Source of the DNA: Gelatoporia subvermispora B
Taxonomy: Eukaryota; Basidiomycota; Agaricomycetes; Polyporales; Gelatoporiaceae
NCBI GenBank assembly: GCA_000320605.2
Contig: KB445796.1
Span: 2,231,191-2,295,190 of the forward strand
DNA: 64,000 nt
Direction of reading: 5' to 3'
Part shown: one piece after another, positions 53,891 through 64,000 of the stretch
How positions within the stretch are numbered: the first letter of the stretch is position 1
How the letters are laid out: each line of letters opens with the position of its first letter
Made by a program: the position numbers and the translations under genes
The notes under the pieces: generated by a model
What the model was told of the DNA's origin: nothing
Seen by the model: only the letters and a program-made list of their open reading frames with translations
Database searches by the model: none

Positions 53891-55211
53891 GTTTTTGTAG
53901 CATGGGCCAGGCTGTGGCCATGTAGCCAAGGCTCCTATCGTCCAAAGCCAGAATTGCACATGCATCGAAATACAGAATCTGCAGCTTGTGGAATGCCGTC
54001 AGGGGTGCGAAGGTGGTAAGAGTAAGCGTAGGGCCGGCAAACGCGTGGAACATGTTGCTATGAAAGTACACATGTAGACTCCGAAGAGTTTCGTGATTGA
54101 TATGACTCGCAATCTCCACAAGCAGCTCCTGCACCTCGTTTGGGCACCCACAGCAAAAATCAAAGGAAATATTCTCCAATGGCCAGGAGGAGACAATAGG
54201 GAGCACCACCGATAGGGCTGATATCGAGTCAATTTGATGGAGGCTCAATGCTTCTATGCCTGTAAGACGTTGACTAGTCATCAAGTTCATCATTACGTCG
54301 GGTCGAATGATGGGAGTCCGCACTTCGTCGAGCACAATCGACGTCAAGTGCGAAAAAGATGTCAACCACACGAAGATGCTGCAGATGTCAATACTTAGGG
54401 GTAGAGGGAAGCGGAGGTGTCGCAGGTTGTGGAATCGCCGGATAGTCTCTTGTAAGAGAACGATGCCCGCGCCTTCGATGGTCTGTGTCAGGAACAGTGA
54501 TTCCAGATTTAGGGCTTGTTGCGCGGCGTAAACAATAACGACTAAATGAGAGCTGGATGGTGAACTCGGGTACTCATCGAGTGTCAGATAGCGTAATGAA
54601 GGGCCTATGAGCGTCGGAAGGAAGTCAATGTGGGTTTCGAGACCACGATCAACACTTATGGAAACAAGAGACGAGAAAAGCGGTGTCCTTGGACACGATA
54701 TAGCCAGATCAGTGAGGGTCTTCGATGGTATCACAATTGTGGTGGATATGGGCGAGGTGTCGTTGGTCACCACATAGGTGGTGAGCTTGATGTATTTTAA
54801 CCTCGGTGCGTAGAAGCCCGTACGTGACCAATCAGCAGCACAAATGGGCCTTCTCAGGATCTGCAGATACTGAACTCAGAGATGGTGCCCGGCGATGTGA
54901 ACAGAAACCAAATAGCGTACCAGGCGTGCGCGAGGATCATCATTGTCCATCTCATCAAAATACTCGTCCTCTCCCCTGGGCACGGGGACGAACCCCCATG
55001 CATCCTTGGGCATACACCGAATCAAGTTCAGCAATCCTTCCTGCTCTTCCCATAGTAAGTCAAGTGCGATGTCACTCAGGATGCGACAAGTCCTCGCAAC
55101 TGCAGCTAGTGTAACCTGCGCAGGTCCGAGTGGAAATGGGCGCGTATCCATTTGCTTCACGTAGCGCAGCACGAGGGTAGTGATCTCTGGAGTCCTTAAG
55201 GCACGATGCAT
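53583..55211 (-). pseudogene. F-box/LRR protein, copy 3, 3' end replaced by retroelement
   Basis: Exon 1 55211-54921, exon 2 from 54869. The F-box start MHRALRTPEITTLVLRYVKQ and LDLLWEEQEGLLNLIRCMPK are intact, and leucine-rich repeats follow (SLRYLTLDEY, NLRHLRFPLP, LRSLHVYFHS, LQILYFDACA). The true gene sequence stops at about 53892 (after MATAWPMLQK). From there the frame runs about 100 codons through the antisense strand of the retroelement to a stop at 53583. Compared with copy 2, about the last 90 residues are lost. The product would be a chimera, so function is doubtful, although nothing upstream is broken. Confidence 0.82.
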
Positions 55212-56595
55212 CAGCGGTTGATAGAAGTGGTGACAGCAGAGATTGTTCGATGAGCTACTTCAAGTTCTAAGGATACTGTTTAGGTATTCATATGTCACAG
55301 GTCAGGAAAAGTTTCGATAGTAAAGAAGGCTTTTGAATATACCTGTATCGAATGCAGATATTCCAAAACATGCAGTAGACGCAGTATACAGGTGGGACGT
55401 GCTTCGTGAACGTCGAGAGAAGAACAACGATCGAGACGTACAGCGTGTGCTACACGTGCGTATAGGCGCCGATGTTCGATCCTTATGCGGCCTGCAGGCT
55501 TTCTGCCGCTTTCCAGCAGAGACCATCTTCAATCGGACAGTCCTAATGACGGAATTGGCGCGATTTCCCATATGGAGCGCGATTGTAGCTGAGCGGGAGT
55601 GGACCATGAGCATACATTCATACTTCCTGTGGTTGAGCTAGGACTTGTGTTTACCTTTGGCCGTTACGACAAATATGTGTAGATGTCTGCATACAGCGAC
55701 GGATAAGATGGATTCATACAAACGTACTGGGATATGAGAGCCTGTACCGCCGAGCAGAAGGCCGATCGGCGGTGACGCGTCTGTAGCAACGTGCGTACGT
55801 CGCACACGTGTTTTGGGCGACGATCAACAACGGTCTCTCTGCACGGTAAGTAATGGCAGTCGATTTATGAACTTGAGGATTTACATACATTCGTTGTATG
55901 TTTTTGGAGTCTGGAACATTGCTTCGCATGACACGATATGCACGGCGGGTAGCATGGACGAAATACGATCCATGGTGCGCAATCCAGCCTGGTTGAGGCG
56001 CGTCTACAGATAATTGTCGCAGAAGTTCGAGCCCTTTTTGCGCATACATATATAGTCTCTACTATAACATCCCATAACGTTTTGCGCACCATCAAAGAAG
56101 AGGCTGAACAAATGAGCCGCCACGCTGAACTACGTTCAGAATACGTTCATGAGTCCTCGGTTGCTATCCAAGCAGGCGTTCTCCGCTGCATGCACAAAGG
56201 TTGGTTGTTCAGCACCAGCTGGTTACAGCATGTGTGGGCGGCTATGACGCGAGACAGATTACGGATGCTGTCAGCTCTCCCGGCCAGCCCGTCTTCGTCA
56301 GTACTTCGCAATCTCTATAGGAAATGTACAGACCAGAGTTCTCAGCGACGTGTCGTATCATTTATCGCTGGGAAACTTCTGGCGAGCCAAGTTCTTAATC
56401 AGTTACTCTCGAAATCACCAGAACATGTTGGTCAGCCTAGCGCTTGCTACTTGACCGTCCAGTGAGATGCTGTCGTACATGAATCGGCAATTGACGTAAA
56501 GAACGAAACACAGTCATCGACTTTACGCTGTTCACCTTCTCCCAAGGATATAAGAACATGATCTCTGGACTGGAGCACATCATCCTGCGCAGCAA
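55212..56595. other. Intergenic, no gene supported
   Basis: Divergent stretch with the promoters of F-box copy 3 (duplicate of the copy 2 flank around 55440-55520) and of the second glycosyltransferase. A plus-strand frame at 56082-56465 (RTIKEEAEQMSRHAELRSEY) is open but has no recognised domain. Confidence 0.45.
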
Positions 56596-58687
56596 ATGGC
56601 TATCGAAACCACAGACATCGCATCCAAGCACATAGTTCTCCTGGCGTACGAGGCTTGGGGTGAGTTCTCAACGTGCCATGATGGGTGACAAGAACTCACC
56701 GTGTTCTTTCTAGGTCATACCAGACCATTCTGCGTGCTAGCTGCCAAGCTCGTCAAGTTGCATCACACGCATATTACCATTTTCACCACCCAGAAGTTCC
56801 TTCAGCGTGGCAATGCCGAATTGGCACGGTCTTTCAGACCTGACGAGATTCATCTTCTCGAAAACATCAGGTATGTGAGGGGTCTAACCTCTGGAAGGAT
56901 ACTGTAGCTAACGCTCTTGGTTTGTAAGAGTGATAGCCCTTGTGCATAAGGGGTTGAATCCCGTTGATGCTGTTATCTTCGATGCGAACTTCGCTGAAGC
57001 ATTCAAGGCGCTGATGAAACAGGAGCCCATCGTATGCGCAGAAACGCAGGTCAAACACGGTCCTTTTGCAATTCCCGCCGCAGTATTCCTAGATGTCAGT
57101 TCCCGTTGTTTCTTACGGTATCTACTAAATCGATGTTCATCAGCATTTCGCTGTGGAGCCGCATGCAGCCGTTCGGACCATAGGTCAAAATCGAGTCAAA
57201 ATTTTCAACTGGTACTCTGGCGCCACATCGTCTCTGTTTTATCTATTCGGTCCTAAGCACAAAGGCGGAAAGGGAGATATCCTTCCTCAAGTCGAAGAGG
57301 AAGCGCGTCGCACTGGGAAATCCATCGATGTCGTTGCAGACGAAGTAAGGAATGGTCTGACCGTGGGCTATAGTTGACTGACATTACTGTTTAGGCGTTA
57401 CGTCGTGTCGACGGTACGGTTGTCCGAGTGCCAGGTCTGCCGCCTATGTACGATTACGAATACAAAGCGCAGGAAGTGAGTATTGCTGCCTCATTTTCGA
57501 AAGTCTTCTCTAGGCTGATTCAAGTTTTCTTAAACTGTTCCATACCCACGAGCGTCTCGGCAAGCTGTGGATCGGTGCATACCGGTGAGATCAAGATATC
57601 ACTATAGTTTACACTGAGGCTCATTGAGTCTATCTCAAGTGTGCTGGAGACGTGTGATGCCCTCGTTCTTACAAGCCCCGAATGTTACGAGCCTGAGCCT
57701 GTAGCTGGTGCTCGCGAATGGTTCGCTGAAACATCTCGCAAAGTCTACGCAATCGGGCCGCTCCTGCCATCTGAATCCCAGTCAGTCGGAAAAGAGAAAG
57801 ATGCTTCCAGCCAGGGTGCCGCTATAGAGCACTTCCTCGACACTGTCCTGGAGTCGCACGGCGAGAAGTCCCTTCTCTACGTCAGTCTTAGACATTCATG
57901 GCACTCGCGTACACGCCCTCATGAAAAGTTGCAGGTTTCCTTTGGGTCGCTGTGGTGGCCTACCGATACGACGAAGCTCTGGGCCTTCTTAGACGTCGTG
58001 ATGGATATGAAGATACCCTTTGTGAGTTGTTTCCGAGGTGATTCGGTCCTCACCCAGATTGACGATATTCTAGATCATGAGCCATGCTTCTCCTCTGGCT
58101 CAAGTTCCCGACACAGTCCGCGAGAAGGTCGAAACGTACGGACTTGGACTGCTATCTCAGTGGACCCCGCAGCAGACAATCCTCGCCCATGCTGTGAGTT
58201 TCCACTGCCCTCAATATTCTGACTTGCAAGGGCCACTGACATAGCCTAGGCAACCGGCTGGTTCGTCACGCACTGTGGCCATAACAGTGTCATCGAGTCA
58301 GTGACTCACGGCGTTCCCATGTCAGTGCACATTTTATTTTGCGCATAGTCGCGCGACTGACAGTGCGATAGGTTGTGCTGGCCGTTTCAAGCTGATCAGC
58401 CCACAAACGCTGTACACCTGACGGACAACCTCGATGTAGCGTACGAGCTGATCGAGGTGCGCACTGGCGAGCACGGACTCAAGCCGATCTACCGCACGGG
58501 GCGTGTGCCCGTTGGTACGGTGGAGGCGATGCAGACTGAGGCTAAGGATATCCTGGCAAAGGCCTTCGGGGAGGATGGTGCACGCAAACGCGCTAACATG
58601 AAGCGCCTGCAGCTGTCTGTTGTCGAATCCTGGCACGACAACGGACCGTCCGCACGCGCCTTGGAGGAGCTGATGGAGTCGCTCTAA
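56596..58687 (+). CDS. UDP-glycosyltransferase, GT1 family (copy B)
   Basis: 524 aa from 11 exons: 56596-56659, 56714-56870, 56929-57094, 57144-57344, 57395-57475, 57514-57584, 57640-57880, 57935-58021, 58074-58193, 58250-58320, 58372-58687. The start SKHIVLLAYEAWGHTRPFCV carries the catalytic His23 position. The middle contains NWYSGATSSLFYLFGPKHKG and KSLLYVSFGSLWWPTD. The donor site reads LSQWTPQQTILAHA, TGWFVTHCGHNSVIES and LCWPFQADQPTNAVHLTD. No lesion. Exons 1-3, 5 and 8-11 are equal in length to those of copy A, showing common descent. Copy A has HGGHNS where this one has HCGHNS, closer to the general GT1 pattern. The acceptor is unknown. Confidence 0.93.
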
Positions 58688-59159
58688 TCCTTTGAAGTGT
58701 GGACCGTCATGCTCTGGTAGAAGACTGTCTCGAAAGTGGTTCCGGTGTTGAAAAATCCTATGATTCCCTCTAGACGATCACTCCCCATTCATATACCAAG
58801 TTAGACTTTTCTAGAGCGAATTAAATGATACAGTTCGCTAGCGGACCCCGCAATATCACCCTGCATATACAGCACCCTGCAAGTCGCTACCCGAGAGCTC
58901 TTGCTGACATTTCGATTTCCTCCGTGCCCGTTTTTGGTAGCGTTGGCATTGAGGTCATAGCTGGCATCACGACAGAGTCTGGCCGTGGCGCTCCTCTGTA
59001 CATTGTTTGCCGAGGATTCTTCATATATAGCTTCGCTAACGTCAGCAATCTTTCGCACAGACAAGATTCGATCGTACCTCCTCTGCCTCATTGAAGACAT
59101 CCGCACCAGATTCGCCCACTAACGAACGTCAGGAGTAACATCGCGAAGTGGAGCGTTCT
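58688..59159. other. Convergent intergenic region
   Basis: Between the 3' ends of the glycosyltransferase and channel genes. Overlapping frames near 58801-59106 on both strands have no recognised features. Confidence 0.45.
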
Positions 59160-62100
59160 TCACTCACTCAAAGCGGCATTGTTGTCCGTAAGTCTCCAGC
59201 TCCCGGACGGTATCAGAATTTCTCGCATGCTACTCGACGCATGTGGTGCGTGGTGATGCTCTGCATCTTGCGCGTCCTTCTCTCCTTGCTGCACTTGCTC
59301 CCATGGCACAAGGGTGTAGCGCTTCGGAGAGGACACTGCGTGAGGATTGCCCTCAGGACCAAAGATCTTGATCTTCTCCATCGCAGACTTCAAGGCACAT
59401 ATCCATTTGTTTCGTCTCGTGGCTGTGAGAAAGTTACACAATTGCACCGTATTGAGGGTCGAAACGCACCTTTCAGGGCGCTCTGTTGCCAGTTGCTCTT
59501 GTACTTGATGTCAGCTTTCAGAGTCATCTTCTCCTGCCCCGGCATGTCTATGTACCAAGTCAAAGCCAGCGGCGCTTGCCATGATCAGGATGACATACCG
59601 ATGACCATGACATCGAACGAAGGCAAATAGTCTCGGCGCTCGACTTTGAGGAACTCAATCATAAGTTCGCGAAGGCGCTCCAGTTGCTCGAAGGTCGTAG
59701 AATACGCCTCAACGACACTCAGCACATGTCGTTCAAGTTGGCATGGACGCCTGCACTTACAACGTCAAATTCGAAAGACTCGGACATCTGCATGACGTCA
59801 GTCTTCCTTTACGGTGCCTGGTTCAAAGTAAGCGCACCTGGTCGCTGCGACGAATGTTGTAGACGAACTAAACAGTGTTGAGGATGATATCCGAGTATTA
59901 GATGGTATAATGAACTCACCAAGCCATTCAAGACCGTATTCGGCGCTTGGACCAAGCAGGAATTGCTGTCCAGGAAAATAGTGCTCAACAGTCGGATCTC
60001 TTTCACCGTGTACGTCTCCTTATCGACTTTGACTCTGTCGCCAACGTCGTATGGGTGTTTGATGAACAAGAAGATGATACTGGTGAGGACCTCCGCAAGA
60101 CTCGAGCCAATGAGCCAGCTCAGACCTGGGGGCGCATATTTCAGTATCGTGTCCCAAGTGTGCTGCAACATAGATCGCGTACCGAGTATTAGCGTCCCGG
60201 CACCGGTGATCAGCGTGACGAGTTGCGCCTCCAGTGCCACTGCCACGATCAAAATGGCCACGATGAAGTACACACTCATCAGGATGTTGTCCAAGCGGCC
60301 CACCGCACTGTCCAAGTCGCGCATCGAGTGCTGTATCGACAGCTGTTCACGATGGCATTCCCTAACCTGAATTCAGTCGACGGCAGTCACGATACAAGAA
60401 AACATGCTCACATGCAGGCAAGCTCAACTTCATCCCGTGTGGCGTCACCGTTCATGTCCTTGTCGAATAGGGCAAATGCTGCGTCTGCATCATCAGGTGT
60501 GGGAAAGAATCGTGCGATGTCATCCACGAGGAGCCTATCGGCACCGGGTCTGACGAACGAGTAGAAGAGCCGGCGTGCAAGCTGGAGTGGACTCAGGTCT
60601 GGTGCAATATCATGTTGCAGTATTGGCTTACCATCCTCGATTTGTTAGCTGATTCCAGCGCCGTCTGCACTTTGGCTTGAGGAGAATTAGGTTGCAAGAC
60701 GGAGCTACGAGTGAGGTCCGTCAGAAGCAGTACAAGACGCTTCGCGATCACGACTCACCTCCCAGCGATTTCCGAAGCAACATTTCCGAGAGCAGTAGTA
60801 GTGGTAGTCGCGGCGGACCTCACGCCTTTCAAGGCCTTCTTGAAGAGCCATTTCGGGTTCACTGACGCCCGCTTATCCACAGGGCCATCTCGCAAAGTAT
60901 CCGATCGCCCGGGTATATCACTCGAAAACTGGTATAAAGTCGTCAAGACCCTGACCGCAAATTTCTGCGCCTGTATACGCTCTATTGCCGCTCAGCTCCC
61001 GTCACCGATCACAAGGACAGATATACTTACCGGCATACGAGCGCTCGTGGAATTTGCCCGCGATCCATTGAATCGAGAATTTTTCGAAAAGCAGAATAGC
61101 TGCGCATAGCATGCCGGCGAAGAGCAGTTTTGCGACGGTATCGACGATGTTGACATCGTCTGAGCTGGCGTCTGACTCTTGTCGTGTGTTGATGAGGGGC
61201 TGATAGGATATCCAGATGGTCAATGCCCATGCAAATAGGGCGACATATCTGAGTAGTTGTAAGCTAAATGAGGGGGTATTTGTCAACAAATTTTGATCGC
61301 AGCTACCTGTAGAGGACAGCAAGCCATTCGATATAGCGACGGGATGCCACTGCGACCAGGCCAACTGTGTGTCGAGCAAGTCGAGGCAAGACCATCCTAG
61401 CGATTCATATGGCTCAGATCGCGGTAAATATGACCTGAGACAGGTCTCACTCACGCCATCGCCAGCGATCCCCACCAACCTTGATGTAGCAAAATTATGA
61501 GTATCACCTTGGACGAGGTTCGATTAAGTGAGACATACCACACCAGACGACCGTTAGCCATATCGACCACCATAGCAGCTTCACGGCCCATATCTACAGA
61601 ACGCTCAGGACACGACTCGCCGGAGATTGAAGCACGATCGTTACCGTTGCGTTCGGATACTTGGTGAAGCCCAGGATGCCAGGTATCCAGAGCAAGCCAA
61701 GCACAGGGATGATAAACAGAAACCACCTTGTCACGATCGACACATTCAGCAGATAGTTATATAATTTCGAGAACTGCATCCACGCCCGCCACACTTCAGC
61801 ACGCTTCAATCGCCTCAATACCATAACGCAGCGTACGCACCCCATTGCTCGGCCCATCCCCCTCCGCGAACGCCAGATGGCTCTCCGCGGCATTGCGCGG
61901 GTCAAACTCCGCATACCCATGTTCGAACCGCTTGATGCCGCCCAGAAAGTCCCAGCTCGCGCTCCTGCTGTTCGTCGGGCGCGCGCCGCGCTCCGCGTCA
62001 AACGCGCGGGACGCCCGCGCACCGGGCTCGGGCATCACGACGCGCCTGCTCCTGCGGTTCGACTCGGATGGCAATAACGGGATGGAACTCGCAGGTGTGT

Positions 62101-62200
62101 CGTTGAACGGCGAGCGCGAGGTGTAGGAGAGCGAGTCTGAGCGGTCGCGCTCGCGGTCCTGCTGCAGATCAGCCATGGGCATCCGGATGGCGCCGGACAT
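59160..62200 (-). CDS. MscS-family mechanosensitive channel with EF-hand
   Basis: A stretch-gated ion channel; the fission yeast relatives Msy1 and Msy2 sit in the ER or cortical membranes and handle calcium during hypo-osmotic shock. 773 aa from 15 exons: 62200-61841, 61803-61645, 61593-61539, 61479-61455, 61396-61307, 61248-61031, 60981-60759, 60704-60632, 60581-60412, 60361-59920, 59867-59838, 59787-59761, 59707-59599, 59547-59470, 59422-59160. A disordered N-terminus is followed by four hydrophobic segments (WFLFIIPVLGLLWIPGI, LLWWSIWLTVVW and others). One EF-hand lies at 441-452 (DKDMNGDATRDE, all ligand positions filled). Then comes the pore and beta domain: LIVAVALEAQLVTLITGAGT and IFLFIKHPYDVGDRV. 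Exons of 25, 30 and 27 nt are required for the frame. Calcium gating is inferred from the EF-hand. Confidence 0.94.
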
Positions 62201-62986
62201 GGGTGGGAGATCTCCGCGGTGGTTGCTACTGCGAAGTCGTCCGTGCGTTTGCGGCGCCGGTCAAGCACCGTTCTTTCACTTCTTGATCGGAGCGGGGCAC
62301 ACGGGGTATGTAGAGCACGGACTCTGATTGTAGGGTATCGCCAGAGCAACGAAAACGAGGTATCAGCAGCCGTTAGATGGTAGGTGGCGAGCAAGACGAG
62401 AAGATACTCTGCACGCAGGCCAGCCCAGCGTAAATGAGTCCAAGAAGCGAAGCAGCAGAGGAGAGCAGGGCCGTAGCAGCAGGTCTCCGCGAGACAACAA
62501 AACGAGTAACATCCCGCCCTCTCAGACACGGTCACGCGTCGCGTACGCGAAACCTTCATCCTCTCTGGGCGCTGCTGTGCGGTGGCGGTATGCCAAGCCC
62601 GCGAGATATCTCTGCATGGAAACGAGACGGACGACAGAAACTTGACCGGGGAAATACAGAGCAATTCGTTCACGAAACCATGGAACGGCAAGCACCCTCA
62701 TCGCAGACGCCCCGAATTTCAAAGAGGCGCCTATGCACAATGATCGAGACAAGAGCTTAGCCACCCTCGACCATCTAGCTGCGCCTCCTCCCAGTTTTCT
62801 GTGCGGTCACGTCGGATATTAGAGCAGGACGGGAGACATCTTGTCCATTCAAAGAGCGATTTCCAATCGATGGGATGCTACTAGGGTATATAGTATCTGT
62901 ATTAACACGACCGCACGCAGACCCGCGTAGCTCCGGACTGTATAGAGGCAACCGTACAAAGTTCAAATCCATCCACAACGTCTGCA
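62201..62986. other. Intergenic, channel promoter and TLG2 3' flank
   Basis: A long minus-strand frame covers 62035-62691 but it mostly runs out of frame over the first channel exon and its leader, has no domain and is Arg/Cys-rich, so it is not called. Confidence 0.5.
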
Positions 62987-63966
62987 TCACCTCAGCCTCC
63001 GACGTCGCAACATCAGCCGCACGGCTTCCGATACGGCAGGCTCGGCAAGAGACATGGGCGCGTCCGACATCCCGTCCTGCGGGGTCGGCGCTGGAGACAC
63101 GGGTGCAGAAACCGCATGCCGCCGAGGCTTGAAGATGAGCACAAGGATGAGCCCAAAGATGATCAGCAGGAGCAGAAATATCCACTTCCGCCTGCCTGTG
63201 TTCTTCTGATACCTGCGCCACACGGACCAGCGTGTCAATCGTCGTCCTCACATAGAGCACAGAACATGGCGCACCTGGTAGCCTCGTTCAGCTCCTGAAC
63301 CGCATCCTGCACCTGCGCAGCCGTCTGCTCGATGTTGTACTCGACACTGTCCAGCAGCGTGCCCTGGTCGATGACGAGCACCGATAGGTCCTTGAACAGC
63401 TCCGCCAGCTGCGCGATGCTCCGCGCAATCTCCGTCAGCTCCCGATCGCGCCCTCGCAGATCGAGGCCCGGCGACGCCCACTCCATAGCCTGGCTCTGGT
63501 TTCGGCTCTGCGACTAGAATAACGAACGCGTGCGCGCGCGCAAGTTAGCAGGGGTATCCCCGAACACGTTCCGTGCGGAGCACGCACCGCAGTCGCCGCC
63601 TCGATGTCCTCGTCCACCGCCTCGAGGCCATCCGTCCCCCTGAGCGAGATCGCCCCGGACGCGATGAGCAGGTCCTGGTTCTTGATCGCATGACCCTGCA
63701 GCTCTGCGCGCGCACGCGGTCAGTTCCCGCCGTGCGTACCATCGATGTCCAGACGGCAGCCCGAACGCAGCTTACTCACTCTCCATGTACACCCGCTGCT
63801 TCTTCCGGAACGTCGCGCTCAGCTCCTGCACCTTCGCCGCGAGCCCACGCTGCACGTTCTTGGCCGCCCGGGCCTCGTTCGCATGCTGCGCACGCCGATC
63901 GGGAGGGAACGCATGCTGGGGTTCCGCGCCTATGCGTTGAATCAGGGCGTGACATCGTCGGAAGTC
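62987..63966 (-). CDS. TLG2: Qa-SNARE of the Tlg2/syntaxin-16 type, 5' end outside window
   Basis: Drives fusion of endosome-derived vesicles at the trans-Golgi. Exons seen: 63966-63780, 63703-63588, 63513-63275, 63212-62987; the acceptor before 63966 shows that at least one more exon lies beyond the right edge. The first piece (CHALIQRIGAEPQHAFPPD to FRKKQRVYME) is the end of the Habc domain. LQGHAIKNQDLL is next, then the SNARE motif RDRELTEIARSIAQLAELFK with the central-layer Gln in LVIDQGTLLDSVEYN. One membrane anchor KWIFLLLLIIFGLILVLIF follows, then about 45 residues beyond it. A tail after the anchor is typical of Tlg2/syntaxin-16 and unusual among other syntaxins. No lesion in the visible part. 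Confidence 0.92.
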
Positions 63967-64000
63967 CTGTCAAGGCGAATTCACGGTCAATGAGGTGTCC
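63967..64000 (-). other. TLG2: Start of a TLG2 intron cut by the window edge
   Basis: The sequence before the exon at 63966 reads CCTTGACAG on the minus strand, a normal acceptor. Confidence 0.7.

Larger units (their letters stand above)
51533..53891 (+). mobile_element. Truncated Ty3-type (chromovirus-like) LTR retrotransposon
   Basis: A 5' LTR, primer site, gag with CCHC knuckle and the start of pol (protease) are left. Reverse transcriptase, RNase H, integrase and the 3' LTR are missing; the element ends abruptly at about 53891 against the 3' part of F-box copy 3. Order gag-protease and the gag type (FREPRLFSGA, FLDEVDNGI, VRARF-type core) fit Ty3/gypsy elements of mushrooms; the integrase chromodomain that would prove a chromovirus is absent. 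Confidence 0.85.

Noticed and set aside
62035..62691. A 218-codon minus-strand frame
   Set aside because: It overlaps the first exon of the MscS gene in another register, is rich in Cys and Arg and continues into the leader; no domain.
1..64000. tRNA genes, rRNA, CRISPR arrays, bacterial promoters or ribosome binding sites
   Set aside because: No T-loop/A-box/B-box combination, spaced repeats or Shine-Dalgarno-type organisation was found; the window is eukaryotic.

Overview
The window looks like nuclear DNA of a filamentous basidiomycete, most likely a wood- or litter-decaying mushroom (Agaricomycetes). The reasons are 45-65 nt GT-AG introns, up to 16 exons per gene, very short exons (8-14 nt), a CBM1 cellulose-binding protein, a polysaccharide lyase 14 enzyme, F-box/LRR paralogues, a hAT element and a Ty3-type LTR element. 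No prokaryotic features, rRNA, tRNA or CRISPR were recognised. Exon coordinates were worked out by hand from splice signals and reading phase; for every intact gene called complete the summed exon length is a multiple of three.

Layout. 1-7 kb: three minus-strand genes (membrane-anchored GH18 chitinase, secreted CBM1 protein, large coiled-coil protein with an HPD motif). 7.8-13.6 kb: two plus-strand genes (GTPBP1-like GTPase, multi-pass RING-H2 protein). 13.7-15.5 kb: gene-poor, with tandem and inverted repeats. 15.6-17.3 kb: two unrecognised plus-strand genes. 17.8-22 kb: a GT1 glycosyltransferase and a kinase-like protein (minus). 22.5-24.7 kb: a vacuolar-type amino acid transporter (plus). 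24.9-30.6 kb: three co-oriented housekeeping genes, ERG8, HEM15 and RPB3. 31.4-35 kb: PL14 lyase and WW-domain protein (plus). 36-43.7 kb: a cytochrome P450 pseudogene split by a complete 5.4-kb hAT transposon. 44.2-46.2 kb: NAR1. 46.3-55.2 kb: three F-box/LRR genes, one intact, one with a stop and a frameshift, one truncated by a decayed LTR retrotransposon. 56.6-58.7 kb: a second GT1 gene. 59.2-62.2 kb: EF-hand MscS channel. 63.0 kb to the right edge: the Qa-SNARE TLG2, whose 5' end lies outside the window.

The housekeeping genes serve unrelated core tasks: isoprenoid and sterol precursors (ERG8), haem (HEM15), RNA polymerase II (RPB3), cytosolic Fe-S assembly (NAR1) and endosome-Golgi fusion (TLG2). 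ERG8 and HEM15 both feed P450 and sterol metabolism, but nothing shows that they are co-regulated. The 36-56 kb part is the accessory zone: one functional transposon, one retroelement relic, two tandem inverted-repeat structures and three broken genes surround the essential NAR1.

The points most worth a second look are (i) the hAT transposase carrying an N-terminal Ulp1/SENP-like cysteine protease domain with its catalytic triad intact; (ii) the WG/GW-rich C-terminal tail on the RNA polymerase II subunit RPB3; (iii) the LTR element, whose primer site can pair with its own LTR (self-priming) and which has a -1 slippery site at the gag end; (iv) the 8-nt exon in HEM15 and the general run of micro-exons.
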